From Paulinella micropora (taxonomy: Eukaryota > Cercozoa > Imbricatea > Euglyphida), in the NCBI GenBank assembly GCA_009731375.1, contig BJOX01000216.1, positions 11,566-75,565 on the forward strand: a stretch of DNA of 64,000 nucleotides. The letters run 5' to 3'. The notes below the pieces were generated by a model. It ran no database searches. It was not told where the DNA came from and saw nothing but the letters and a program-made list of their open reading frames with translations. Below, piece by piece: positions 63,978 to 64,000 of this stretch (its first letter is position 1; each line of letters begins with the position of its first letter). Made by a program: the position numbers and the translations under genes.

Positions 63978-64000
63978 CCCCGGTATCTTCCTGAGATGAG

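Overview
The window is repeat-dominated nuclear DNA of a eukaryote. LTR retrotransposons of the copia and gypsy types, a tyrosine-recombinase (Ngaro/DIRS-type) retroelement, MITEs, long microsatellite arrays and a 20.6-kb Polinton-like viral element leave almost no recognisable host gene. The host cannot be named from sequence. An alga or other protist would fit the viral element and the 44-50 nt introns predicted in one of its genes, but that is inference.

Layout. 1-6 kb holds microsatellites, including a 2.9-kb higher-order tetra-/pentanucleotide block. 6-9.8 kb holds unidentified sequence plus two near-identical 274-bp MITEs with TA target-site duplications. 9.85-11.29 kb is a broken plus-strand copia gag. 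11.9-18.3 kb is a minus-strand copia element (gag, MYND zinc finger, protease, integrase, RT, RNase H). 18.56-20.43 kb holds an integrase fragment, an LTR and the gag of a second MYND-bearing copia family. 20.4-24.1 kb is the 3' half of a minus-strand copia. 24.3-27.3 kb holds the RT, RNase H and tyrosine recombinase of the Ngaro-type element. 28.08-48.71 kb is the Polinton-like element. 49.3-50.6 kb is the Ngaro-type Gag. 50.9-52.97 kb is a minus-strand copia integrase and RT start. 52.97-58.04 kb is the rest of the second MYND copia with its 3' LTR. 58.04-60.7 kb is a third copia. 60.7-64 kb is a minus-strand gypsy element running off the window.

The central object is bounded by 154-bp terminal inverted repeats and a candidate 6-bp target-site duplication. 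It encodes a Polinton-type protein-primed DNA polymerase B, major capsid protein, adenain-type cysteine protease, FtsK/HerA-type packaging ATPase, retroviral-type integrase, an adenovirus pX/pVI-like basic protein, a DUF5754 protein, a zinc-finger/AP2-like protein, and a long trimeric-fibre-like protein ending in an S74-type chaperone domain. Replication genes lie on the plus strand at the left, the virion block on the minus strand in the middle, and integrase with accessory genes at the right. The capsid gene is intact. Most other genes carry single-base frameshifts or in-frame stops, and short N gaps flanked by diverged duplicates suggest that two or more variants were merged in the assembly.

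The order of broken halves suggests nesting: viral element inside the Ngaro-type element, inside a minus-strand copia, inside the MYND copia (LTRs at 18.98 and 57.75 kb), inside a further copia whose integrase halves lie at 18.6-19.0 and 58.0 kb. The inner and outer pairs are well supported. The minus-strand copia pair is weaker.
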